NCBI GenBank assembly: GCA_015231825.1
Contig: JADGAV010000018.1
Span: 27,406-91,405, forward strand
Direction of reading: 5' to 3'
Length of the DNA stretch: 64,000 bases
Source: SAR324 cluster bacterium
Lineage (GTDB): Bacteria > SAR324 > NAC60-12
Below, in pieces: positions 25,452 to 33,855 of the stretch; positions within the stretch are counted from its first letter, which is position 1, and the number at the start of each line of letters is the position of its first letter. Both the position numbers and the translations under genes were made by a program. The notes beneath the pieces were generated by a model. The model had not been told where the DNA came from and made no database searches. It was given only the letters and a program-made list of their open reading frames with translations.

Positions 25452-26000
25452 TCATTCATATTCGAAAGAAAATTTAACTCGAGGATCGTTATTTGAAACG
25501 GTTACATCTCTCAGATAAACCTTAAATCCATTGACCTGCCCTGGCTTGATATCTTCTGATTGCAGATAAGTAAAATTGTTACCCAGTTCCTTTCCCTGAC
25601 CGTCTGAGACATTCAAAATTACCTTCACGCTACTGAAGCGCTGGATGGAATTGTTGTGAACAACTCCCTGAATCCGAAGCATTTTACCCACCTGTTTCCA
25701 GTTCCAGTGCAGAACGTTGAATTGCGCTTCCCCGGTTGCCTGATTATTTTTGTTCTCGGGCATTTTTTTTAAAGAAGGGGAATAGACCCATCCTTCTAAT
25801 GAAACAAATGTCCATCCGTCCTTTTCCATTATTTTTCTCAAACGGGCCCCCTCCCTGACAGTCCCGATAATTTCCCTGCCATTGGGGAGAATACGCAGAT
25901 TTTCTTCTGGAATCCTGGGGGTGAGATCAGCAGCAGAAGCAAAATTTGTGATCAGCAAAACACTGAACGAAATGCTTAATGCAGAAATGATTTTTTTCAT
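25452..26000 (-). CDS. secreted SH3-like-domain protein
   Basis: 181 residues from ATG 26000, chosen because AAGGA lies 8 nt upstream and a Sec signal peptide begins there (KKIISALSISFSVLLITNFASAA, cleavage about residue 23). Residues ~35-75 resemble a bacterial SH3 domain (GTVREGARLRKIMEKDGWTF then EGWVYSPSL), a fold that binds peptidoglycan or peptides. A second beta-rich part (residues ~90-180) has the FxLYD-like pattern. Third gene of the MotB/MotA-like operon, 155 bp after the channel gene's stop, so a periplasmic accessory role is likely. Confidence 0.72.
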   Translation of the reverse strand: MKKIISALSISFSVLLITNFASAADLTPRIPEENLRILPNGREIIGTVREGARLRKIMEKDGWTFVSLEGWVYSPSLKKMPENKNNQATGEAQFNVLHWNWKQVGKMLRIQGVVHNNSIQRFSSVKVILNVSDGQGKELGNNFTYLQSEDIKPGQVNGFKVYLRDVTVSNNDPRVKFSFEYE

Positions 26001-26154
26001 GACAAATCCTTTTTTATTGATGGGGTTCCCATGTCTGTTGAAATAAATCGAATTCCAGAGTCCCCGATTCACTGCGGTATTCGATTTTAACCGCGCCCTG
26101 GATCCCAACTGGAATTGTTCCTGTATTGACAAAAAATATATCTAAAATAAGCCT

Positions 26155-27054
26155 CTATTCTTCATAAAGAGTTTTGCTATTGTTCCAAATCAACTCTAAA
26201 GAATCCTTAAAAATTTCGACTGAGTCCAATGATGTTTCATCGTCTGGAAACGATTTTTCGATAAACATAAAAGCAATGCCGAGTGTCAATCCAGCAATGG
26301 AGCTGGTGATTGCCGTGGTGACGCCCACTTTCAAATCTCCGCCGGCGGAGAAGGCCAGGAAAAAACCGACAAAAGTTCCCAAAATTCCAATCATGACGAG
26401 GATTTCGTGCCAAGTTTTCAGCAAACTATTGGCCGTTCCAACAGAAATAAATTTCAGTATTTTTTGAAAATATGGATTGTAGGTGAATGCATAAGTGGCG
26501 ATGTTCAGAAAGTTGGGAGCAGCCTGATTGAGTTTATAGTACATCGTTTGCTCCAGAGTATTCTCAATAATCTTTTGAATTCCCTGTTCAATGGAAAGGC
26601 GTTCATCCCAAAAGGCACGGAACACCTGTCTGAAAGTTGGTTTGGGTTTTTTTACCTGGGACGATTTGAGCGCGGCAGCGTCTTTGCTCGATGCTTCCTT
26701 ACTTTTACCTCCGCCAAAAGGCCCGCTGGAAACTGATGTTCCGGAATCTTTACTAGCAAAGGGTCCCGCGCTTTCTTTCTTTGCATTTGTTTCGATCTGT
26801 TCCCGTTCGCTGGATGCTTTTCGGAGGACATACCAGACAATCTCAGAAAATTCTTTTGTTTTTTCTTCTTTGTATTGCTGGTTAATCAATTCATGGGTGC
26901 GGCGGTGCAGGGCAGTTGCAAATCGGTGCTCACTTTCCACAAGATAATGTCGGATGAACAAGATAACCAAGCCTATAAAGAAGGCGATGATGATCAAGTA
27001 GACCAGAACATCACCGCTGACCATTTTAGAATACGATAAAATTAATTCATTCAT
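26155..27054 (-). CDS. MotA/TolQ/ExbB-like proton channel protein
   Basis: 299 residues. TM1 is about residues 16-35, followed by a ~170-residue cytoplasmic region rich in Ser/Gly/Lys, then TM2 (218-235) and TM3 (245-264). The segment GILGTFVGFF and TTAITSSIAGLTLGIAF is the MotA/TolQ/ExbB family signature, where the Thr/Ser in TM3 line the ion path. It is organised like ExbB rather than flagellar MotA. It follows the giant MotB-like gene by ~109 bp with AAAGG before ATG. Probably assembles as a pentamer around two copies of that protein. Confidence 0.85.
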   Translation of the reverse strand: MNELILSYSKMVSGDVLVYLIIIAFFIGLVILFIRHYLVESEHRFATALHRRTHELINQQYKEEKTKEFSEIVWYVLRKASSEREQIETNAKKESAGPFASKDSGTSVSSGPFGGGKSKEASSKDAAALKSSQVKKPKPTFRQVFRAFWDERLSIEQGIQKIIENTLEQTMYYKLNQAAPNFLNIATYAFTYNPYFQKILKFISVGTANSLLKTWHEILVMIGILGTFVGFFLAFSAGGDLKVGVTTAITSSIAGLTLGIAFMFIEKSFPDDETSLDSVEIFKDSLELIWNNSKTLYEE

Positions 27055-27163
27055 ATCAACCTTTTCCTTGAGATCATACAGATTTTCAGAAAATGAATGC
27101 TCCCTCTGGAGAGAGGAATATCCGTATGGGATGAATGCTCATTGATTCATCCGAAAATCAGTC

Positions 27164-30100
27164 CTATAAACGGAACGAAACTATCACGTACCGTTCTTCC
27201 GCACACGCATACTCACCTGATTGGCAAGAAGCGAATTTTCCTAAATATTCTTTGGGGACGGCATTCGCTTTCAAATATCCATGAGCGCTGACGTCCGTGA
27301 GTTTACTAACAAATTCCTGTTTATAATCAAAATTCATTTGATATTTGATATAGTTGAATACAGATCGGGCTCTTTCATAGCTGAGGTCCAAATTGTAATC
27401 GTGTGCTGTCCGGGCATTTCCAGATGAATCTTTAGGATCCACATACAATGCTTTATAAACCGGTGAGGCATGTCCTCCGACCTCCACCTCAACAATTCGT
27501 TGACAGATCGTGGGATCCCCGCAGATAGAATGAGCGTAACCGGGAATAATGCTGTTCAGGAGCTGCTTCATCGGGTCGAGGATAACGGCGCTGCCTCTTG
27601 AAAAATACGTGTTTTTCAAAGGAAGAATCACTTGTCCTTCACCGGTTACAATGGCACCGAAACGCTCGAGAGTTTTCAACTCGTCAATAATATCTTTTTT
27701 AGTGTCTTCTACTTTGACAAAGTCCTTGAATTTTTTCTCGAGATCTTCCTTGTCAGCAAGCAATGTTTCATTGCGTTTTGCCTCATCCTCTTTTGCTTTG
27801 GCCAGGTCGGCTAAGGCCTTTTCCTTATCACCCAGTTGATTCTGCAGGTCTTTTATGGCACTATCCTGCACCTTTTGGACACTGGCAATTTTATCTCCCT
27901 GATCCTTGTTGGCATTCTCCAAATCCTGAAGTACCTTTTCCTGGTTGGCCAGTTGGTCTAAAAGATCATTGACCTGGTCTTCTGCTGCCTTTTTATCCCG
28001 GTCTAAATCTGCAAGTGCGTTGTCTTTCGCAGCAATTTGATCCTGAAGATTTTTTCGCTCATCCTCTTTTGCCTTGTTAAGATCTGCAATTTGGTCTTCG
28101 ATCGCTTTTTTCGCTTTTTCTATATCTTCGATGACATTGTCTTTGTCTGCCACCTGATCTTTGAGGTCTTGGACTTGATCCTCAACGATTTTTTTGTCAT
28201 CGTCCAGATCAGCAAGGGCTTTGTTTTTTCCAGCAATTTGATCCTGAAGTTTTTTAAGATCGTCCTCCTGGGCTTTTTTGAGATCTGCGATTTCTTTTTC
28301 TTTTTCTTTAACCGTGGTGTCCAGATCTTCCAGGACATTGTCCTTATCTGCGACTTGATTCTGAAGATCCTGAACCTGATCGTCTTTATCCTTCTTTTCT
28401 TTGTCCAGGTCAGCAAGGGCTTTGTCTTTATCCGCTAGTTGATCTTGAAGTTTTTTGAGATCATCTTCCTTCGCTTTTTCGATTGCTGCAATTTTGTTGT
28501 CCTTATCTTTGTTCGCTGTTCCCAGGTCTTCCAGGGTTTTGTCTTTGTCAGCGAGTTGATCTTGGAGATTCTTAATTTGATCTTCTTTCCCCTTATTTCC
28601 CTGGCCCAGGTCATCGAGCTTCTTGTCTTTGTCTGCCAGTTGCTTTTGAAGATCGCTGATTTGATCTTCGTTGCCTTTGTTCCCCTGTTCCAGGCCCTGA
28701 ATGACCCCTTCCCTGTTGCCAATCTCCCCCTGTAAAGCACCAATCTGATCTTTCAAACCGCCGATTTCATCTGCCAGGCCTTTGTTTTCTCCTTCCAAAC
28801 CTGCCAATTCACTTTTTAAACCTTCCAGTTCGCCTTTTAAACCTTCGTTTTCTCCCTGCAAGCCCCCAATCTGATCTTTCAAGCCACCAATTTCATCAGT
28901 GAGCCCCTTATTTTTCCCTGCCATTCCTGCCAGCTCACCATCTTTTTGACCCAGTGCTCCTTTCAATCCTTCAATATCACCGGCCATATCTCCCAACTGA
29001 CCTTCTAACCCTGCAATCACACCATCTTTTTCTCCCAATTGTCCTTTCAACCCTTCAATGGAGTCCCCACTTGATTTTTTTAAACCAGCCAGTTCGTCAG
29101 ACAAACCCTGGTTGGCATCCTGTAAACCTTTAATTACGCCGTCTTTTTCTCCTAGTTTGCCTTCCAGACCTTTGATACTCTCCCCGCTAGATATTTTCAA
29201 ACCAGCCAGTTCCTCTTCCAATCCCTTGTTGGCGTTTTCTAATCCTTCGAGGACTCCATCTTTGGCGCCCAACTCTCCCTGCAAGCCCTGGATGGCATCC
29301 GCATTAGAGGTCTTCAATCCTGTGATTTCCTGCTCCAGGCCTTTTTTCTCCTGCTCGAGCCCTTCAATTTGTCCGTCTTTCTGACCAAGTTGTCCTTTCA
29401 AATTTTCAATGCTCTGAGAGGCTTCCTGCCGGGATCTGGACATTTCCTGAGCCTGTCCTTTCATCTCTTGTTCAAGCCCGTCGATCACCCCATCCCTTTG
29501 AGCAAGCTGTTCCTGAAATCCCTTCGTGGTTTCAGCATTTGAGTTTTTGAGCTCTTCAATTTCCTTGTCTTTGCCTTCGCCTTGCTGCTCCAGTTCGGCG
29601 AGTGATTTGTTTTTTTGCTCGATTTGTTCCTGAAATCTCGCCGCAGTTTGACCATTTAAGTTTTTGAGCTCAGTGATTTCTCCGTCTTTACCTTTGATAT
29701 CGCGTTCCAGTTCTTCCACAATTTGATCTTTTATCTCTATTTGCTCGTTCAATCCCCGGATCGCCTCGTTGCTTGACTGTTTGGATTGAGCCAACTCCTG
29801 CGATTGAGCATTGAGGTCTTGTTCAAGCTGCTGTGCTTCCGCCGTTTTGGTCTGGATTTGCATTTCAAAATTTGCAGCAAGTTCCGTATTACTTTGCTGC
29901 ATTTCGGAAATCTCCTGGTCTTTTGCTTTGCCTTGCTGGCCGAGTTCCTCAATGACATTGTCTTTCGAGATGATTTGATTTTCGAGATTCTGGATTGTCT
30001 CGGCACTGATTTGATTGATATTTGCAATTTCCTGTTGCCGTTCAGCATTCCTGGTGTTTAAATCTTGAATCGTTTGCTCCTGAAGTCGGATGTTCGATTC

Positions 30101-30979
30101 CAAATTTTCAATCGTTTGCTGGCTTGTTTGAGTGAGTTCCGAAATTTCCTGTTTTTGGAGTTCGCTTTCCTGTTCCAGTTTTTGGGCAGTTTCTTCTTTT
30201 TCCCTGATCAGGCTTTCCAGGTTTTTGATCGATTCATCGCTTGTTTGCCGAACTGTGGAGAGTTCTTGCGATTGAGCAACAATATCTTGTTCAAGTCCCT
30301 GAATATTATCTTCGCTTTGTTTCAACTGATTTTCGAGATTCTGAACGAGTGCCTGGCTGCTTTGCCGGACTTCTTCCAATTCCTGATCTCGCAGCTCTAT
30401 CTTTTTTTGAGCTTCTTCATTTATTTCCTTGTTTTTTGCCAACTCCTCCTGGGCTGTTTGAATTTCTGATTCAAATTTTTGAATGTCTTCCAGATTCTTC
30501 TGCTCCAACTCGGAAATATTCTGGTTGTATTCGCTTTCTACTTTTTGCAGGACCTGCTGATATTGATTGAGCGTGTCATCTTTTTTCTGCAGGGCTGTTC
30601 CTAATTTGGCGACTAAGTCTTGAATTTCATTGCTCGCTTCATTGCTTTTCTGAACGGTAGTTTCGATTTCCTGCTGTACATCGATTGTCTTTTCCTGATT
30701 TTTCTTCTCTTCTTCAAGTTGCTCCAGTTTCCTGCGTTGTTCTTCGGCTTGCGTCTGATATGCCTGCATTTCATCCCTAAATTTGTCGAATCCGGTCTTT
30801 GTCTCCTGAACTTGTTGCTCCAACTTGGTCACTTCTTCTGCATGTTTGGCTTCTTTTTGATCGGCTTCATCCCCTGATTGAATCATAAAAAGGAACGCCA
30901 GCAGTGCCAATACGTCAATAAAGTAAACCAACGACTTTATTGAAGATCCGCTTTTTTCTCTGCGATTCTTAGTATTCAT
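27164..30979 (-). CDS. giant MotB/OmpA-like coiled-coil protein (proton-channel partner)
   Basis: 1271 residues from ATG 30979 (AAGGA 8 nt upstream). The short basic N-terminus is followed by one TM helix (~17-34) with Asp22, at the position of the conserved proton-binding Asp of MotB/ExbD/TolR. About 1,040 residues of almost uninterrupted heptad coiled coil follow. They fall into zones: N-terminal Gln/Ser/Thr-rich, a central Gly-rich GLKGQLGEKDG-like region and a C-terminal Asp/Lys-rich DKDKALADL-like region, with approximate repeats of ~35 residues. The C-terminal ~180 residues form an OmpA-like domain: GGHAS (~1168) and NLDLSYERARSVFNYI, the peptidoglycan-binding pattern, with a small insertion between. 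Stator-like, but its function is unknown. Confidence 0.86.
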   Translation of the reverse strand: MNTKNRREKSGSSIKSLVYFIDVLALLAFLFMIQSGDEADQKEAKHAEEVTKLEQQVQETKTGFDKFRDEMQAYQTQAEEQRRKLEQLEEEKKNQEKTIDVQQEIETTVQKSNEASNEIQDLVAKLGTALQKKDDTLNQYQQVLQKVESEYNQNISELEQKNLEDIQKFESEIQTAQEELAKNKEINEEAQKKIELRDQELEEVRQSSQALVQNLENQLKQSEDNIQGLEQDIVAQSQELSTVRQTSDESIKNLESLIREKEETAQKLEQESELQKQEISELTQTSQQTIENLESNIRLQEQTIQDLNTRNAERQQEIANINQISAETIQNLENQIISKDNVIEELGQQGKAKDQEISEMQQSNTELAANFEMQIQTKTAEAQQLEQDLNAQSQELAQSKQSSNEAIRGLNEQIEIKDQIVEELERDIKGKDGEITELKNLNGQTAARFQEQIEQKNKSLAELEQQGEGKDKEIEELKNSNAETTKGFQEQLAQRDGVIDGLEQEMKGQAQEMSRSRQEASQSIENLKGQLGQKDGQIEGLEQEKKGLEQEITGLKTSNADAIQGLQGELGAKDGVLEGLENANKGLEEELAGLKISSGESIKGLEGKLGEKDGVIKGLQDANQGLSDELAGLKKSSGDSIEGLKGQLGEKDGVIAGLEGQLGDMAGDIEGLKGALGQKDGELAGMAGKNKGLTDEIGGLKDQIGGLQGENEGLKGELEGLKSELAGLEGENKGLADEIGGLKDQIGALQGEIGNREGVIQGLEQGNKGNEDQISDLQKQLADKDKKLDDLGQGNKGKEDQIKNLQDQLADKDKTLEDLGTANKDKDNKIAAIEKAKEDDLKKLQDQLADKDKALADLDKEKKDKDDQVQDLQNQVADKDNVLEDLDTTVKEKEKEIADLKKAQEDDLKKLQDQIAGKNKALADLDDDKKIVEDQVQDLKDQVADKDNVIEDIEKAKKAIEDQIADLNKAKEDERKNLQDQIAAKDNALADLDRDKKAAEDQVNDLLDQLANQEKVLQDLENANKDQGDKIASVQKVQDSAIKDLQNQLGDKEKALADLAKAKEDEAKRNETLLADKEDLEKKFKDFVKVEDTKKDIIDELKTLERFGAIVTGEGQVILPLKNTYFSRGSAVILDPMKQLLNSIIPGYAHSICGDPTICQRIVEVEVGGHASPVYKALYVDPKDSSGNARTAHDYNLDLSYERARSVFNYIKYQMNFDYKQEFVSKLTDVSAHGYLKANAVPKEYLGKFASCQSGEYACAEERYVIVSFRL

Positions 30980-31547
30980 TCTCTTTTCCTTCAAAAAGGG
31001 GTAGCCCGCATCCTGCGGCACGGTTTGAACAGGCAACGCATTTGATATCGGCGCAAATTTCTATAAAATTCAGCTGGCCGAAGCGTCTCAAATTGAAATA
31101 GTCCTGGTTTTGTGAATCTTCCGAATTCACAACTTTTTTCGTAACTGCTTTTGGTGTTTTTACAAATCGGATTCTTTTTCTATAGGTATGATTTTATCAC
31201 CGAAATGTCAATTGGTATGGGCGAGGACTACAATATAATTTGAGCGCAATTTTGGATACGTAATTCTTTTTCAGATCAAGGAGGACAGGTTTTTAAAAGC
31301 ATGACTCAGACGACCCGGTGAGTGTGTTTTACAGGACAGATATCAGCATATATTGATCGACCGTCGAGTCCTGCTTTGGAATGGTGAAATTTTAAAAAAT
31401 GTATCTTCTTAAAAGGTTTGTTGGCACCGGTATTTATTCGTTTGAGTATTTGAATGGAGATGGCATTTTCCAGATACCTGTGATAAGAAAGAGCATTATA
31501 ATTTTTGACCCAAATTTCCTAATCAGCCAACCAGTTAAGGAACAATC
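30980..31547. other. divergent regulatory region, 568 bp
   Basis: Between the MotB-like gene (minus) and the TerB-like gene (plus). It contains the TTGGTA-TATAAT promoter (31212-31239), a strong AAGGAGG sequence (about 31278) that is followed within 20 nt by only a 6-codon ATG frame, and AT-rich stretches. No other gene is supported. The long leader before the TerB-like gene might hold a structured element, but none was recognised. Confidence 0.5.
31212..31239 (+). promoter_or_regulatory. candidate sigma-70-type promoter for the TerB-like gene
   Basis: TTGGTA (31212-31217), 16-bp spacer, perfect TATAAT (31234-31239). Transcription would start near 31246, giving a ~300-nt leader before the ATG at 31548. 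Confidence 0.5.
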
Positions 31548-32330
31548 ATGGAAAAAGCAGGAGTCTCTTTTAAGCCTCAGACTGAAGAAAATATTCAGCA
31601 ACTTGCCCACTTGCTCAGTCCCCTCTGGAATCAGGAAAATGGAGATCTACCCTCATTTTTAAAAGAGCTCCAGGAAACGAAATTTTCAGGAAAGGATGGG
31701 GATGCGATTGTTGAAGAGTTTGACAAAAATGCACAAGAGCTTCCCAAGCTGCTCGATTCGCAAAAACGGGCAAGCGCCTTATTCTTGCTCCAGCAACTGA
31801 TATACAGTGATTCAGCAGGTATGGATCTTGGTATGGAAGCAACGAAAACTTTGGCAGAGTGCTTCTTGTTTTTTTCACATTTAGAAGATCAAGACGATAT
31901 CAGGCATTTTTATGAAAGGTTCCATCGCAATGTGGAGATTGATCCAAGCAAAGACGATGAGACGCACCTGGAACGTCTGCTGCTCAAGCACTTATCGGAA
32001 ATGATGATCATCATTGCCATGTCCAATAAGATGGGCGAAGAAGATATCGAATTCATTTTTTCAAATGTTCGTAAAGAATGGGATGGAAATGGCAAAGAAG
32101 TCGGCCCATTTTTAAATGATATTTTCAAAGAAGTGGAAGTTCGGGAAAATATAGGTCAGGATCTGGTTGCTCATTTTAAGGAAGTGACCGAAGGATTGGA
32201 AAAAATGTGCAATAAAAAGCAAAAAAAGAAGGTGATGGAAATCATCCAGGGATTGATTGATGCTGACAGTAAAATTTCCGTCCAGGAAAAAATTCTCTAC
32301 AAAATCGTCAAATCAACGATGGGCTCCTAA
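31548..32330 (+). CDS. TerB-like helical protein
   Basis: 260 residues, all-helical in appearance, with no transmembrane helix or signal peptide. The C-terminal ~40 residues (KKVMEIIQGLIDADSKISVQE...) resemble the TerB fold, where an acidic loop binds metal. The N-terminal ~200 residues are not recognised. RBS AAGGAA 7 nt before ATG. Divergent from the giant MotB-like operon, so it may be a cytoplasmic partner or regulator of that complex. No TerC/D/E genes are near, so a tellurite role is unlikely. Confidence 0.55.
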   Translation: MEKAGVSFKPQTEENIQQLAHLLSPLWNQENGDLPSFLKELQETKFSGKDGDAIVEEFDKNAQELPKLLDSQKRASALFLLQQLIYSDSAGMDLGMEATKTLAECFLFFSHLEDQDDIRHFYERFHRNVEIDPSKDDETHLERLLLKHLSEMMIIIAMSNKMGEEDIEFIFSNVRKEWDGNGKEVGPFLNDIFKEVEVRENIGQDLVAHFKEVTEGLEKMCNKKQKKKVMEIIQGLIDADSKISVQEKILYKIVKSTMGS

Positions 32331-32414
32331 TCCGCGGGAAAAGAGCTGCACCCGAAACGATTTCTTTTCAAAGATGAAAAAAACTTTGTCAACCAGGGAT
32401 AAACCGAGCCTTAC

Positions 32415-33017
32415 TTAACGGTTTTGATTTTTTTCCATCGACGCTTCGATTCGGCTGTCTGCTCTTTCTTTGCTTTTGATATAGGCCCGTTCTGGTTCGA
32501 CTCCCAGTCCTTCTGCCAAACGGTTCATAAAATTGTAGAGACAAACCACCAGCACAACATCCAGGATTCCACGATCATCCAATCCTGCATTTCTCAGTTT
32601 TTCAATATCATCCTCCGAGATTTTTCCCGGAAGAAAGTTCAGTTTTTCGGCATACTCGAGAATCGCTTTTTCCTGATCGTTTAAATCTGCAAGAGCCGAG
32701 TCATGCTGGATGTGGTAAACCAGTAAATCATCTTTGGTAATGGAACGGAGATACTCTCCGTGTGAGAGAGTTCAATAGTGACACTGATTCAATTTTGAAA
32801 TATGAGTCGAAATCAATTCTTCCAGCCTCCGCCCCAGAGTGGAACCTCCTGCGGTCACACTTCGATTCAAGACTCTCAACCCTTTCAGTGCTTCTGGATT
32901 GATACTGAGTACGGATAAAACAGCAGGAAGCCGACCTAGTCTTCCCTGAATTTCATCGTAAAGTTCTTTCAATAAACCGTCCGCATTTTTTGCTTCAACT
33001 TCCCTAATAAAACTCAT
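32415..33017 (-). CDS. AhpD-like peroxidase-related selenoprotein (in-frame TGA = Sec82)
   Basis: A 200-residue product if the TGA at 32772-32774 is read as selenocysteine. Residues 1-81 end in ISKLNQCHY, and the TGA is exactly where the second Cys of the AhpD CxxC motif belongs (Cys-His-Tyr-Sec). The frame then continues without another stop through TLSHGEYLRS, EKAILEYAEKLNF and DILDVV-type segments to TAA at 32415, giving the full length of the carboxymuconolactone decarboxylase/AhpD 'peroxidase-related' family. A perfect hairpin follows the TGA. AAAGGAGA lies before the ATG. Function: probable thiol peroxidase or redox enzyme. Needs SelA/B/C elsewhere in the genome. Confidence 0.82.
32745..32761 (-). 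promoter_or_regulatory. bacterial SECIS-like hairpin
   Basis: On the mRNA: ACGGAGA-GUA-UCUCCGU, a perfect 7-bp stem with a 3-nt apical loop starting with G. The loop G is nucleotide 21 counting from the U of the UGA, inside the 16-37 nt window described for bacterial SECIS elements with a G in the first loop positions. The coding sequence also reads through it. Confidence 0.72.
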
Positions 33018-33278
33018 TGCTCTCCTTTAATAGACAGTAAAAAGCATAGGAAACGTTTCCATTGCCCTTTATTCTTTTGTGGATTAAAGACTGAATTCAC
33101 GTCTGGATGAGACCCTGGATAACTTATTCCAAGCTTCTAGCATTTGTAAACAAATCTTTTTCAAAAAGTATTTCAATGAACCATCTGCGGCTTGTTTTGA
33201 TTGCAAGGCACATTCAAAGATTCGAATTTTGCCAACGGCAGCTTTTATGAAGAATATTCATGAACGGTTCTCTTGATA

Positions 33279-33797
33279 TTAATTTTCTTGAACTTCTTCA
33301 ATTTCTTCAATTTCTTCAATTTCGCTTACGGCTGAATCGATCGTACTGAAAAGAATGGCAGGATTGTTGAAGAAATAGGGTTTTGCAACTGAAATGTAGA
33401 GAAACAGGAAGAAGAAGAGAACCAGGGTGATCCACAACCAGGGATTGATCTGAAAGGAACTCAAACGTTTACGAGAAAGAGGTTTTGCGGCAACATTTGC
33501 AATCAGATGCTGCTGACGGAGCATCAAAAAGAGAAAAACCAGGAAAAGACCCGATTTGTAATGCAGCCACAAATCGTCTTCGCTCTGGAAAAGACCCGTG
33601 GATAAACCCAAATAAAATCCTGTGCCGATCACCAGAAACAAACCTGCGTAACAAAGAAATCCCGACCACTTTTTTAAATCTTCCAAAACTTCAAAGGCGA
33701 TTCCCTTTTTTCGGGAGATAAGAAAAACTTGGGCAAAGAGCGAAGCAGCAAGCAAAGCAAGCCCTGCCAGATGCAGAGTTTTCACGAAAAAAAACAT
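33279..33797 (-). CDS. small four-helix inner-membrane protein (CopD-like)
   Basis: 172 residues with four hydrophobic helices (approx. 5-25, 42-62, 78-96, 120-140), spaced like the DUF2269/CopD-type membrane domains that can bind haem or copper. The first helix contains His (KTLHLAG) and the region before helix 3 HYKSG. The C-terminus is EIEEIEEIEE-VQEN, encoded by three perfect 9-bp TTCTTCAAT repeats (33294-33320), likely unstable by slippage. Function not assigned. Lies upstream of the exported protein encoded at 33856. Confidence 0.55.
   Translation of the reverse strand: MFFFVKTLHLAGLALLAASLFAQVFLISRKKGIAFEVLEDLKKWSGFLCYAGLFLVIGTGFYLGLSTGLFQSEDDLWLHYKSGLFLVFLFLMLRQQHLIANVAAKPLSRKRLSSFQINPWLWITLVLFFFLFLYISVAKPYFFNNPAILFSTIDSAVSEIEEIEEIEEVQEN
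33294..33320. repeat. microsatellite, three 9-bp units
   Basis: TTCTTCAAT repeated three times exactly. Encodes IEE repeats at the C-terminus of the membrane protein. Confidence 0.8.
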
Positions 33798-33855
33798 GAA
33801 GGATCCATTTAAACTTCAAAGTATCGATTTCGTCGAATAATATATCAGAATTTTA

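Noticed and set aside
25452..31036. Zorya phage-defence system
   Set aside because: The MotA/MotB pair is there, but the helicase or nuclease partners (ZorC/D/E) are absent and the long rod is on the MotB-like protein, the reverse of ZorA. Defence role left open but not called.
31278..31325. Strong AAGGAGG followed by a 6-codon ATG frame as a leader peptide
   Set aside because: Spacing of ~17 nt is too long and the frame too short to support a real gene.
32772..32774. Nonsense mutation making the AhpD-like gene a pseudogene
   Set aside because: The stop is TGA, at the exact redox position, followed by a SECIS-like hairpin and an intact frame. Selenocysteine explains all of this better.
33098..33278. 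Open minus-strand frame of ~57 codons after the selenoprotein promoter region
   Set aside because: Protein-like composition but no usable start codon or ribosome site.
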